Shown here: piece by piece, positions 49,556 through 61,100 of the stretch
How positions within the stretch are numbered: the stretch's first letter is position 1
Layout: each line of letters begins with the position of its first letter
Assembly (NCBI GenBank): GCA_013365325.1
Contig: JABVXV010000004.1
Span: 868,001-932,000, forward strand
Direction of reading: 5' to 3'
DNA length: 64,000 nt
DNA from: Dipetalonema caudispina
Lineage: Eukaryota; Nematoda; Chromadorea; Rhabditida; Onchocercidae
Position numbers and translations under genes: made by a program
The notes under the pieces: model-generated
The model's database searches: none
Told to the model about the DNA's origin: nothing
Seen by the model: only the letters and a program-made list of their open reading frames with translations

Positions 49556-50169
49556 GCATGCACGCATGCATACCTATGCATGCTTACGATAACGCTAAGA
49601 AGCAAAAAAAGAAACAGTTGTTGATTACAATGAGTTTTTGTTATTATTTGTTTGGTGGAGGAAAAGAAGTAGATGAGTGCGAGTGTGCGAATGAGTTGAA
49701 GTGTCGAGACATTACAGACAGCAAAGAATAGGGATAACATGTAGATGCAATTTTAATGTGGACTAGACAGAGAAACATTTTAGCTAAATGGGGAAAAAAG
49801 AGAGACAGACGGTTGGGTAATACATTCTCTTTATTGGTAAGAGCAGCATGCTGCTAGAGTGGGCAAAAGAATACATGGCAGACTGATGTAGAGACGGATA
49901 ATGTACCACCCAATGGATAGAGACGTAGAGGGGGAGAATTTGAATTGAGCAGCCAGACGATGGACGACGCCGTCTTTTGAGGCTGGTGCTCCGTCCATCT
50001 GAGGGAGAAGGGTCGAGCAGTCCTGACGGTAGTTGCATTCGTGCGTGAGTCGTTGACTGATGCATGTGCATAGTACAATTTGCATGCGTGCATGCAGACA
50101 GCGTTCCGTGAGGACAAGCAGTCTTTTTCTGATCGTGTTTAATGTGAATGTTAAGCGAGCAGCAGCATG
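49556..50169 (+). promoter_or_regulatory. Cluster of eight GCATG elements
   Basis: GCATG starts at 49556, 49564, 49578, 49846, 50062, 50082, 50090 and 50165, and six of these extend to the palindrome GCATGC. UGCAUG/GCAUG in RNA is the binding site of RBFOX proteins (nematode FOX-1 and ASD-1), which control alternative exon use. The cluster lies just upstream of the dual-frame exon candidate at 50265-50625 of the plus-strand gene. As DNA it could instead be a transcription-factor array. The block is also unusually GC-rich and purine-rich for this window. Confidence 0.45.
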
Positions 50170-50264
50170 TAGGCCTGAATATTTTACGTGATTATGAATT
50201 TCTGGAAATATATGCATTTGAAGGAATAGAGGTGGTTCGAGGAGGGGACAGACGTGACGTTAAG

Positions 50265-50625
50265 GTCGTACCACCGTGTCAACAAACAAGGAGAACAGAG
50301 GAAGAAGTGAGCTAGTAGTTGGAGGAGGAAGGCGACGGAGCAGACTGGATGAGCCGCAAGCTGCAGTCTGCTGCCCTGATCGCCACAGCCGACCCGATCT
50401 GCAGGAATACGAACGGCAACAACAACACTCAACAACATCCATATCGTATCAGCGCAGTTTTCAGCAACGACAGCTTCATCCAAAGGAGATTTCTTCGAGC
50501 TGTTCGAAGAAAGTGGCTACGAGAGAGATCAGGTGCGACGGTTGCAGTCCCACAGCTACATTTGGCAAGCAAAAACTGGAAAAATTGTCACAGCGACAAC
50601 GAAATTCGATTTTTGCAATTGCGAG
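50265..50625 (+). CDS. Candidate upstream exon of the Ser/Thr-rich gene, open in two frames
   Basis: This GC-richer block is open in two plus-strand frames up to a shared donor (GCGAG|gttagt at 50625). The frame from 50276, with no ATG, encodes a Gln/Ser/Arg-rich stretch ending QRQRNSIFAIAR and leaves two bases over. That fits the one-base start of the next exon at 51103. The other frame has an ATG at 50349 and encodes KLQSAALIATADPICRN, later FIQRRFLRAVRRKWLRERSG; it leaves one base over and does not join the later exons. I favour the first frame as coding on phase grounds. The second could be an alternative product or fortuitous. An upstream exon with the start codon would then be needed. 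Confidence 0.35.
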
Positions 50626-51102
50626 GTTAGTCACTTCGTCGATTCATCCTTGTCTCTATATGCATCCATCCATAATTTGCAGGTGTAAAACAAGAGTGTG
50701 TGATTTGGCGGGTTTGTCGTCCCTTTGATGAAGTTAATTTCACCCTTCTTTTCAATGACTGATACCAGTGGCTTTGGTTTATGGAAAGACCCTACGCTAG
50801 CAATATTTTCTTCCGGGTTATCCGGAAGGTAGTAAACAGGATGCTGCCATTTGCATATTTTGATGTGAAAAGTGAGGAAAATAAGCACTGGCAGATTCAT
50901 TGGATAGGTTAAAAAACTGGCATGGTAACAGATAGTGGATGGCAGTTAATTTCTTCATAACATATCAATTACTCGAAATTCTTCGAAATCAGTGGATGCA
51001 AATCATAATTTAAGTAAATATTTGGTTCAAGTTTATCTGCAGTATTTCGTGCAATACGTGGTTTCATGATAGAAAGATTCAATTTTTATGTGTAAAACCC
51101 AG

Positions 51103-54100
51103 GATGCCATTTATCAAACTATTTCATTTAGTCGGACTTGTTTATGGTTCGGAAGGTCTATTAGGAAACATGATGAGGTTTATTTTCGACATGCTTGAAT
51201 CCTCCAGAAATGCATCAGCTATGCGTTGGCATTGTCCGACTGTTGCTCTCCCTCTCTCTACCATGGTGCATTTTCCTAGCAAAATTTTCGGATGCTTTTC
51301 ACCCTATAAACTCTTTAATTCTTGAACACCAGAGGTGCTTGATGAGCTCAAAAATTTTCTAGTATTTTCATGCAGTTTTATATTTTTTCGTTTGTTTGTA
51401 ATTACTGATCTCCTCACTTATTATAGGGCAAAATTGAGTTCTTTTGTCAATCGACTAAGTGTAAGTAGTGGAGCGGAATGTGCAGCAACTCGGATTCTAA
51501 CTAGCACCACCAACATCACTACTACCAGCAACAATGATTTGTCATCTATCATTTCATTCCCTGTACGACAGAATTCGCACCAGAATACCACTCCAACGGA
51601 TCCGCATTCCGTTACAACCCTCTCAGTTGCGGCACCTGCATTGTTATCATCATCAGTACAGGCAAATACTTCACTTCCGAGTGGCACGATACTTCCAAAT
51701 CCTAGTATTTCTGAATCCTGCTACAGTACTGACAACAGCACTGTGGAGAATGAGCTGCAGTCGACAAAATCTCCCTTAACAACAACGTTATTTTATCAGT
51801 GCAATGCTTCACCTAATCCAAATGATAGTGGCGAATATTTGCACCACTTGCAAAAACAAAAATCAGCAACCTGCAGCCCTTTCCAGCAAATCAGTTATCC
51901 TGCAGCTGTTTACCTGACCGATGGTGAAAACAGTTATTTCGGCATGGTATGGTAACTTTCTCATAATGATTCTTAGGTTGCTTTTCAATGATGGCTGTTT
52001 CGCTAGCCTTCAATGGGTGTAGAATGAGCTTGCTCTGCCTTTTACATCTTTTGCAATCATATCATTTCAGAAATTCTGTTTGAATTTGATAAGTCGAGAA
52101 ATGCCTTTTCTTTTGTCCCATTAACCAAGTCGTTGTTCTTTTTCATGTTTTATCCGTTATTCTCAAATCTGTATGTGCAAATATTTAGTATCTATTTGAG
52201 AACGTTTCCGGCATTTCATGCAGGTTGCAAGAGGTATAGTAATTGACTCATTTAATCTTTTTCTTTATTAATGAACGCTGGGAAATCGAAGAATTTCAAC
52301 TTTGAAGTAGGGGTTTTTTTTTTTAGAATGAGGTTCGTTTCAAAATTCTTCGACAGCAAAAATTAACTTCAGCCGATGTCCTTTTTTCATGGATAACTAA
52401 AAATTATGTTGAATAAAGCGCACAATGATTCACTTTATCTTAGGAGACCACTTTCTAATATCATGAATTTTTTTATAAGTATTTCATAGACATATTGCGA
52501 AGGAGGTCGAAAGATTCCTTTAGCTGAATCGATTCACCAAATCATAAACATCACTTAATACTGCTATAATGGCAACTGAGAGCAGTAATGTTGTGTCTAC
52601 TCCTTTCCTCATCTGTCTGTTCGCAATTGCAATCCTTCACTTTTATCACAAACGTGTAAAGATCATCAGACATTATATTTATATTCCTTACAAAAGTAAT
52701 TCTACAACGGAAGTGATTTCATCAGGTTTGTTCAGCATTCATCTCAGACAGTGATGCAACCATATACCAACTTATCCTTGCGTGGGTCTTTTAGAAAAGG
52801 ACCAATATGTCAACTGTCAAGCCATTTCTTTAAATCTACTCTCTGTTTAGGTCCCATTAGATAGAACTTTTTCAGTAAAGTCATTCCAAAATGAGTAGGA
52901 TGAATCTTAAAAATAGAGCAGCACTTATATCGTCTTATCGTCTGGTGATTTATAGACGGCCTGAAAATTTTCTCGTTTACAGCAAAAAAAAAGAAGACGT
53001 CCAGACATCTTGTCATAAAAGTTGGGAGAGGTGAGAAGGAAGAAAATAGGGTGAATCTATCATAAAAATAGCGGCAGGAGGACCTGTAGTCGTCTTTCCT
53101 CTCGTTTTTCTATATTTTTCCTACATTTTTCATCCATTCTTTCATCTGTAGTTGGTGGAGTAAAAAAAACACTTTATCATTAAAGAAAATGTAAAAATTT
53201 ACGATTAGGAATTATTATAAATATTGTGTAGTGATTCATACCCGTACTGTTAACAGAATTTGAATACATCTGAACGGTAAGACGAATAGATTTTTGACTT
53301 CCTAACCAACAAATTTAAGCGATATTTGAATCCACGAATTAAAACAAAGTGCATTGAACTAATTATTTTGTTAGCTACCACTTTGAACTGCACTTCGGAG
53401 GACCACACTTAACATACGTGAAGCAGCTATTTAGAAATCTTGGAAAAGAATGCTCGCATTTTATGCAAGCGAAATTAGAGTTCATTTCATACTAACTATT
53501 TCACCGAAATGTAAGCAAAATTACGGGCATATCCATAGTGTTATGTTAGAATCATGTAAAACAAAAACAAGAAAAAGAAAAAAGCCATTTCCTCAATGTG
53601 CTTCAACATTGTTCGACTGTTGCCTTTCTGTAACGGTTTTTGTTCAGGGTAGATTGCTTAGAACTTTGTAGCTCATTTTTTCTTCCCTTTTTTCCTTGTG
53701 ATATTTCCTTCGAGAATATCGATTGTTTGTTTGATTATTGGTGAAAACTGACATGTTTTGAGATACTAGAAATTCACTTTTCACTGTATTTTGGTAAACG
53801 TTTCATACACTGAGGAACCTTTTTTTCTGTTACATCGGCGGACAGGATGATGACGAATAAGGAACAAATGGGATTCTTCAGGCATTTATTTGCAGCATTT
53901 CACTGCAGTCAAAGCGGGTGGAAATAGTTGAACTTCGTATTTCATTTTTTTTTTCATTGTCACTTTTATTTGCTTGAAAATCATTTATTTATTCTATCAG
54001 ATTATTTTCTCTTCCTTCCTTTATCTGTCGTTCCTTTTTTTTTTTTTTTTTTTGTACTGGATATTGTGAATTTCTGGCCACTTAGTTAGCTATTTCATTC

Positions 54101-55766
54101 ATCATTTTTGGTTTAAAAAATAAAACGTTTTTCGGAGGGAAGAGGGTTATTTACAAATGGCTGACTGCCGTTCCTGTTTTGTTGTTACTTTTATGAGTAT
54201 TGTGGCATTATTCATTAAATTATTCACCCGACTTCTCCAACCCTCTCTTCCGAGCTTCTCTTTCTCCTTTCCGTTCTTTAATTAAACGTTGTGTGGCAGA
54301 GCAAAAGATAGGGGAATAGAAGCTGTAAATCCAGTTGATAACAAGACAGTTTGAATAGCAGACGGAGCTGTACAACATGTGATTGTACGTTGTGTCCCGC
54401 CGGGATACGTTAATGAACACCATCAGTTTTTCATCTTGCTGGAAATTTTTCTTGTAAACAAAATTTTCCAAACGCCATTGGCTGCAATTCAACATCGTTT
54501 CTTCGCAAAAGAGAAAGAACTGCCGGCGAAGGTTTGGAAATAAGTCTAGGGGAAAAGATGGCGGAAGGCAAGAGTAGCAGATGAGTCAGGGATTTTGATG
54601 TCTACGATGAGTCAATGATTTAGCAGTCTTGGTTCATAAGCATATCGAAGACAAAGGCGATTAATAGAAGCAAACGAAAATAACGTGTATAAAATGCAAA
54701 CTTAAAACTAAAATTTGAAAGATTACATATTCGATATATTCTGCAATGAACAAATCAGAAATTTGATCATTTATCGCAAGCTATTTTTAGTGATTATCCG
54801 TGAACTACTTTTTCAATTTCAGGAACGATTGGTACCAAAGGAGGAGAATGAGAGGTGGATCCGAGCACCACCCAATTGTAACCCATTCGATATGCGTGCG
54901 TCCTTCACGTGCTCCTCATTATCATGTCGTACCCGAGTTACTCAGGCTACTTATGGGCGTAGTAGACTTAATACAGCAACCGGTATCGAACGACCAACTT
55001 CTGGTGGAACAGCGATGACTGTTCGAGGTAATAGGTGTCGTGGTCGGGAATGTACCGAACAAGTTCGAAGCAACGATAGTTTACTGACAGATTGTCGACA
55101 GCATGAAGATGGTTGTTTCTCGTCACATTTACGATGGCTTTCAATGAAAGAATTTGATGAGAGCCGCTCACAATTTGACTGCCGTCCGGTAGTTTATGTC
55201 CCGGTACTTTGCGAAGCAGTATGTGATACAAATATTCATCGCACCGTTACGAGCAGTATGACAAGTGATGATACTAATAATCGTATCAATAAACCATCAT
55301 CATCGTCGCCATCATCATCATCACTGTTGTTACAGCAGACATCAACTACCACTTTCCCTGCTACGCCTGCATTTGCGTTTGCTAATAATGTAGATACTGT
55401 TGCTAGTGGTTGTACATCAATTCCTGTGAATAATAGTACGAATATGGTGACACATCGGCCGTCAAGCACAAAATCCGACAGTCCAGAAGAGGAGGAAAAG
55501 GAAAAGGTTGAGAAATTAAAGGATGAAATTATCACGGGTCTCTCATCTCAATTAGTACTTCTCTTGTTTGTTTAGTAAAAGAGGTACGGGAATAACAATA
55601 AGCATAGAATAGCTGTGGAATGATAACTAAGCACCTTCTTAGAGATGGATCTCTTGAAATCCATAATTTTCAGGATCGTATAGAACCAAGGGAAGAGAAG
55701 AGTGTAAGGGCCTCTTTATGCAGATGTATGGAAGATGGAACAAAGTTATTGTATTGTCTGGATTGA
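51103..55766 (+). CDS. Unrecognised Ser/Thr/Asn-rich protein
   Basis: Four phase-consistent exons: 51103-51177, 51427-51946, 54823-55554 and 55674-55766 (stop TGA), about 473 residues. The first exon opens with an ATG one base after an acceptor (acccag) and encodes MPFIKLFHLVGLVYGSEGLL, a hydrophobic, conserved-looking core running into NMMR/AKLSSFVNRL. Then follows a long low-complexity region rich in Ser, Thr and Asn, a Cys/Arg-rich block (CSSLSCRTR, GNRCRGRECTEQVR, FDCRPVVYVPVLCEAVC), a Ser-rich run from TCA/ATC repeats, an acidic-basic stretch (PEEEEKEKVEKLKDE) and the tail CRCMEDGTKLLYCLD. The third exon alone is 732 bases and stays open throughout. I do not recognise the family; the disordered regions suggest a regulatory or scaffold role. 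A further exon at 50265-50625 may precede it; otherwise the ATG at 51104 starts the protein. Intron 2 is 2.9 kb. Confidence 0.6.
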
Positions 55767-56086
55767 TATGTTTGCTTCGACATTGTTTAGTAGTGGCTGC
55801 TCCTTTCAAATGAAAGGTTCAAGAAAATTATAGTAGTAGAATTATACAAAGAAAATTTCATTCCATATCCATCCTGTATTTGATAATTATTTCAAAAGGC
55901 ATTTTTTAATTAATCTCTTAACAAAGCTAACCGTGTATTTAGCAGCACTGTTTTCCTGTCTTCCTCCTTTGTTTCCTCCCTACCTTTGCTCTATCCATGT
56001 TTAAAAGCTCATTCTTCCTGTAATTTAGATTCAGTTTATTCAAGTCAGTTTTTATTGCATGTTTCAGTGACAACTTATTTGTTTAG

Positions 56087-56132
56087 GTACACCATATATA
56101 TATATATATATATACATATATATATGGTGTAC
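56087..56132. repeat. Inverted repeat with (AT)n core
   Basis: GTACACCATATATA at the left end is mirrored by TATATATGGTGTAC at the right end, with an alternating AT core interrupted by TACATA. The whole 46 bases can form a long hairpin or cruciform. It lies in the 3' flank of the Ser/Thr-rich gene. Confidence 0.75.
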
Positions 56133-58145
56133 ATATATTTTGTTTGTTGAATGTTAGCATTTTTGATGTTTACGAAAGGGTTAAATACGTCGTTTCGAAA
56201 CACGCGTACTTACGAAATAAGATTTGAAAATTGTGTTTTACTTCATCGAGTAGGGTGTAAACATGACTCGGATAGATGAGTTTGTTCCGCGATGAAGGTA
56301 TGAATTAGTTGTGATCTGAATGCTTTTCTCGACAGCAAGGCCTTTACGTGAGGTAAATATTTTAAAGAAATTAAATGCACCTTAAATCACAATTTTCCTT
56401 AAAAATTCGTTGAGATGTGAGTCGTAAAATTGTAGCTATGGGATTTGAATCATTGACTGAGTAAGCATCTCTAACTTTCATGTCTTATCTGCGTCTGATA
56501 TGAGCGAGTTTCTGCGTTTTATTCGCTAAGAGATCGCAGAATTGAAACAGGTGGTGTCTGCATGGATCTGAGTACGCGCACACGGAGATGTTCTATTGTT
56601 TTTTGTCTATATATGCACAAAATCTTTACTGTTTGAAATAGAAGTGATAAAAATTTTATTGTACATGAATGGTGTAAACGATCATCGCTGCTAATACCAA
56701 TGAAAGATCATGGTCAGGTTTGAAAATGGTTTCTTTTTGCCAAGTGACAAAGAATTGTATTGGCAAGTATTGACATTCTCTTGACGACCAGGTAAAGACA
56801 AAATACATCAGAGAGATGGCCTCAATTAATCCTTTGTCTGTGGCAAAGGTCGGTTCTTGGGCTCATATAAGGATTATTACTATTCAGGGAATGATGCCTA
56901 AAAAGGATACTGATACTGACAAATAAAAGACAGTGCAAAGTCAAAGATTTTCTTCCACGATTAAGGGTTCGGAATAATTGGTTGATTGTTATCTCCAAAT
57001 ATCTGTGAGAGTAATATGGCTTGAAGATAGATTGGGGAAAACAAAGAAACGTACAAGTGAAATAGGAATGGTTTGTCGAATTTCGACCATGACAGTACGG
57101 AAGGCACTTAATTGCTATAGGCCTTCGATGGTGGTGATAGACATTTCCTAAGATCTAAACGTCATTCAAAATTAGCTTTTAACCTAATTACGATTGAAAT
57201 CCGTCTGTATCGTCTGTTATCATTCAGGAATAATAGGATATAAAATGCAGATATCGCATCGTTCTGTAAAGAGGATAGCATATTTTGGGATGACATATTA
57301 ATAAATGTAAAAGAACATAATATAGTAAATGTAAGTTGACAAATTGAAGTGCAACACTTAGGAGAAGTTAGAATTTTAACAAATTTTTGCTAGAAAATTG
57401 TAAATATGAAAGAGAGTAATATACTTTTACATCTTAACTTATTCTACACCTCTCTAATCTTAACCTTCTCTTCTAACTCTATTCTTTATCAATGAATAAT
57501 CAAGTATTACGGTAATATCGTTGTAAGACCCAATGTAAATATTGATTACTAAATGAGGGAAGATGCGGTTAATGAGATGATTTGAATTTTGAAGGAGAGT
57601 TTTTCGTTTGTTATTTTTGAAGTTAGCAAAATATTTCGATCAGGTTTTATTGATTATTTCAATCTTTCATATGAAAAAAATTGAAATAATTATTGCATTT
57701 TAATGACATTATTGTTAGCATCTCATGTAATTTGTTGAGAAAAATGCACAGTAATTAAAATATCATATCGTTTCTTTTGTGATTGAAATTTTAGTTATGA
57801 ATTATTCCTCCTCTTTGTTCGTTACCTTCTTAAAGGTTTTAATTTTTAATTTCAAATTGTAATAGTTAATCCGGTAATGTTACTATAATAGCCTTAATTG
57901 CTGTAATAGAAGTATATTGTTATCAAAAACTTCTTATTGGTAAGCAATATTAGATAAAAGATAAGAAGGAAGGAATCAGATATCCCTAATCTCTAAGCTG
58001 GTTTAATGAAATTGATTTGTATCACCAATATTTTTAAGGATGCATGTTTGATAGGATGTTGTTTTGAAGCGTTTAGGTGAAGTGGATTTTCATGTGTTTT
58101 TGTAGGATCTGTTTAAATGTTCCTATAGTAAATCAAGATTTTCTC

Positions 58146-58158
58146 TTTTCCTTCAGAA
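58146..58158 (+). promoter_or_regulatory. Probable trans-splice acceptor of cdt-1
   Basis: A pyrimidine-rich ttttccttcag stands two bases before the cdt-1 ATG at 58159, with no coding exon found upstream. This fits spliced-leader addition directly before the start codon. Confidence 0.5.
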
Positions 58159-61100
58159 ATGTCAACTAGAAAAGTACGAACTAAAATTCATTGTAAAGCA
58201 GCAGAAAAGGCGGACTCTTCGGTTGCGGCATCGGGATCAAGTGGTCAAACAAAAGTAGTCGAATACTTCCGGACCATTCATCGTGATCCATCCAAGAAAG
58301 CTAAACGTCTTAAGGTATTTGCCGAAAATGATGAGGTTAGTGGATTATAAGTTTGGATTTTCTTTCCCAGTGCAACACATAATATTGTTCGAAATCAAGT
58401 TATCGGACTATGAAGTCAGAGACTAATAAGCTTGTCTTGTTGTTTAGTGTTGGGCAGCTATAAGACAAATAGAAAAGCATGGGCAATCCGAAAGAAATTT
58501 CGGTATTAGCTATCAAAACGTTCATTACTTTGGTTGGTTATATCGACTATGTCGTAGAGCATTTTCTTTGGCTAAAATGTTTCCTCTGTGTTGCTTTTTC
58601 CACTTGCATAGCAGTTCTAGAATATACTGTCTACCAAACTCTTACACAGAGTGATTATTACATCTTTCTTGGTGATGTCAAGACGGACTTCATTAGCATC
58701 TGAACAGTGGATCGGATTTGTCCATCAGAAGTGGTTTTTTTGCAGGCAAAAATTATTAAACATACTCTGGAATCGCCCAGCAAAATGGCTCGTTTAAAAT
58801 CACCACAAACATCTCAGAAAGAAACTGAAAGCAGCAGCCAAGAATGGGTTTTGCCAATAACATGTGAGGCAGAGGTCGCTCCGAAGAGTGATAAGATAAA
58901 GGAGAGTGATAATAATGATAGTAAATCCAATTTGGAAGTTGCGGAGAACAGTAAGCTATCTATGTGTCCAACAGCGAGAATGACAGGAACTGAGACGAAA
59001 GAAAAGTGGAAAGAGGTATACGGTAAAATTAAGCATGATGCGGTGAAAGTTGCTGTTGTGGTGCCCTCTGAAACTGAAACGTGCAAAGAAGATAGCGTTG
59101 ATTCAAGGTTAATTTTATTTTTAATGGGACATCAGTTTAAGTACTTTATAATAGCTAGTTCTTTAACTTCGCTCTAGTTGTTTTTCGTCATCAGTGCAGA
59201 AACTCTTATTTCGTCTGAAACATTTTGCTTTAATATAAGCTCTGGTACTTTTTCAAGACTATCCTTAGATTGGATCATAGGCCTACACATTCTTCGTGCT
59301 AGAGCCTACTGTTCATCTTATAAAATTTACATATGTTTTTTGACTCATTTTAATAATGCAAGTTTTAGCATTCTACCAAGTGCAGTAAAATTGGTCGAAA
59401 GCATCAAAAGCAACTCAAGACCAACTTTAAGTGATACGCTTCCACTTCCCACAAAATATGAACGCTTACTGCGCTTGTTCGATTATACAGAAGTGGCAAG
59501 TCACTTTTTGAAAGAAATATTTAGAAGAATGAGCAAGTTAAAGAGAAGACCTGTTTTACATTTAGCCAAAAGTTAACTAACTGTTTGCTTAATTAGAACT
59601 TGTTGGTCTTGCAATTTTAGTAATTAGATGATATGGTTTGGAATTTGAGTTGTATGAGATCTGAATTTATGCCACTGCACATTGGAAAGTTTTTTTATAT
59701 TTATAGCGAGGGTAGAACACTTGAAAGAAATCTACCAGTAAAAAAGTAGTGGGTAGATATATATTTTCAGATTTCAGAATCAAGTTGTAATTGGTTTTAG
59801 GTTGTTTCTTGGCTAGAGACGCAAGGAAAACGAATTACGCTGAGTGAAGTGATGACTAATGTTCAGCGTAAATTGAAAAGGTATCTGATTGTCTACATAT
59901 GGGATGCGATGGGAGAAGGAAGATCACGAATGGATTTAAAATGTGTTTTCTTGTGATTCCTGCAGTTAAAAATATGTTTCTAGTTAGATGGATGATATTT
60001 GTTTTTAGCAACTACAATGAGCAGCAGTTCGCAATGATATTGTCGATATACCCTGAATCGTATAATATTCGATGTGAGCGGCGCTGGATGCCGATTGGTG
60101 GCAGGCATTGTAATCTCAAAGAATATGAATATGTGATTGAGCCGAATCTTGTCAATGGTGTCGTGATTTTTTTTTTAAATTTTGGAATATAATAATCCTT
60201 CAAATTTTTCGGTCTTCGGAGAGGACCGAAATTGAAAATAGCAAAATCATTTTATAAGAAGAGAAGAGTTTCCAAGTTTTTCTTTGTTTTGCAGATCTTG
60301 TTCTTCCGCGGAAAGAAAATGTGGAAGAAACTGCTTCGTCGAGATCTTCACCGGTCAAACCAACATTGAGTTCGCCTTGCAAAGTCCCACTAATTTCCCT
60401 TACCCGGAATCCGATGGTCTCACCGTCCATGGAAGCTGTAATGAAGTCACCGATCAAATCACCCTGTGGATCAAATGTAGTTAATAGGTAAGTACTACAG
60501 TTGCATTAAGTCTTGTAAGTCATGAAAGAATAAAAACTGCGAAAAAGAACAGATATCTTTCTTCTATTATAGAATCGAAAAATAGACGAGTCAGGCATTT
60601 TAATTTTAACAATGAAAATATTGCATACTCTTTATTTTGATATTGTAAGTCTGATATAGATTATCCTGCATAATTACTCTGCAGATGCCCGCGAAAACTA
60701 GAAGGTCGTCGTTTACATCGGAAATTGGAATTCAAAAACCGTTTACGCAAGCTGGTAAATATACAGCATGCTGCTTTTTTGAAGAATGAAGGAAGTATGT
60801 TTTTGATTTGTCTTTCCGACCTTTCCTTATCTAAATTACATCAGAAAGCCTTATGAACAGAGGAGTCCGTTGCATTTAATACCATTATTTTATCTAAGCT
60901 CATTAATTATGTATATCTTTTCTGATTGCTGTTTTAGTTGAAATTTCTCCCGATGAGAAACTTCCAAGATACCATCCTGATTTTGACCTTGACAGTGTGG
61001 ATGACATCACACCTGCGAAATTACCTGAAATACCGAAAGGCGATGCAGGTCAACCTGAAACAATGAGGGAATATTTAAAAGCAGTGCCTGATAGCAGTAG

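Larger units (their letters stand above)
55767..58158. other. Intergenic stretch between the Ser/Thr-rich gene and cdt-1
   Basis: About 2.4 kb with no supported exon. It holds the 3' UTR of the upstream gene, the AT-rich inverted repeat at 56087-56132 and the cdt-1 promoter. An acceptor (ttttccttcag) ends it two bases before the cdt-1 ATG. Confidence 0.5.

Noticed and set aside
49784..50483. Several 87-128 codon minus-strand open frames
   Set aside because: GC-rich, purine/pyrimidine-biased block lowers stop frequency on both strands; no splice partners were found on the minus strand.
52569..52754. 61-codon plus-strand frame with a hydrophobic stretch
   Set aside because: Lies in the 2.9-kb intron of the Ser/Thr-rich gene; neither end gives a phase-compatible insertion.
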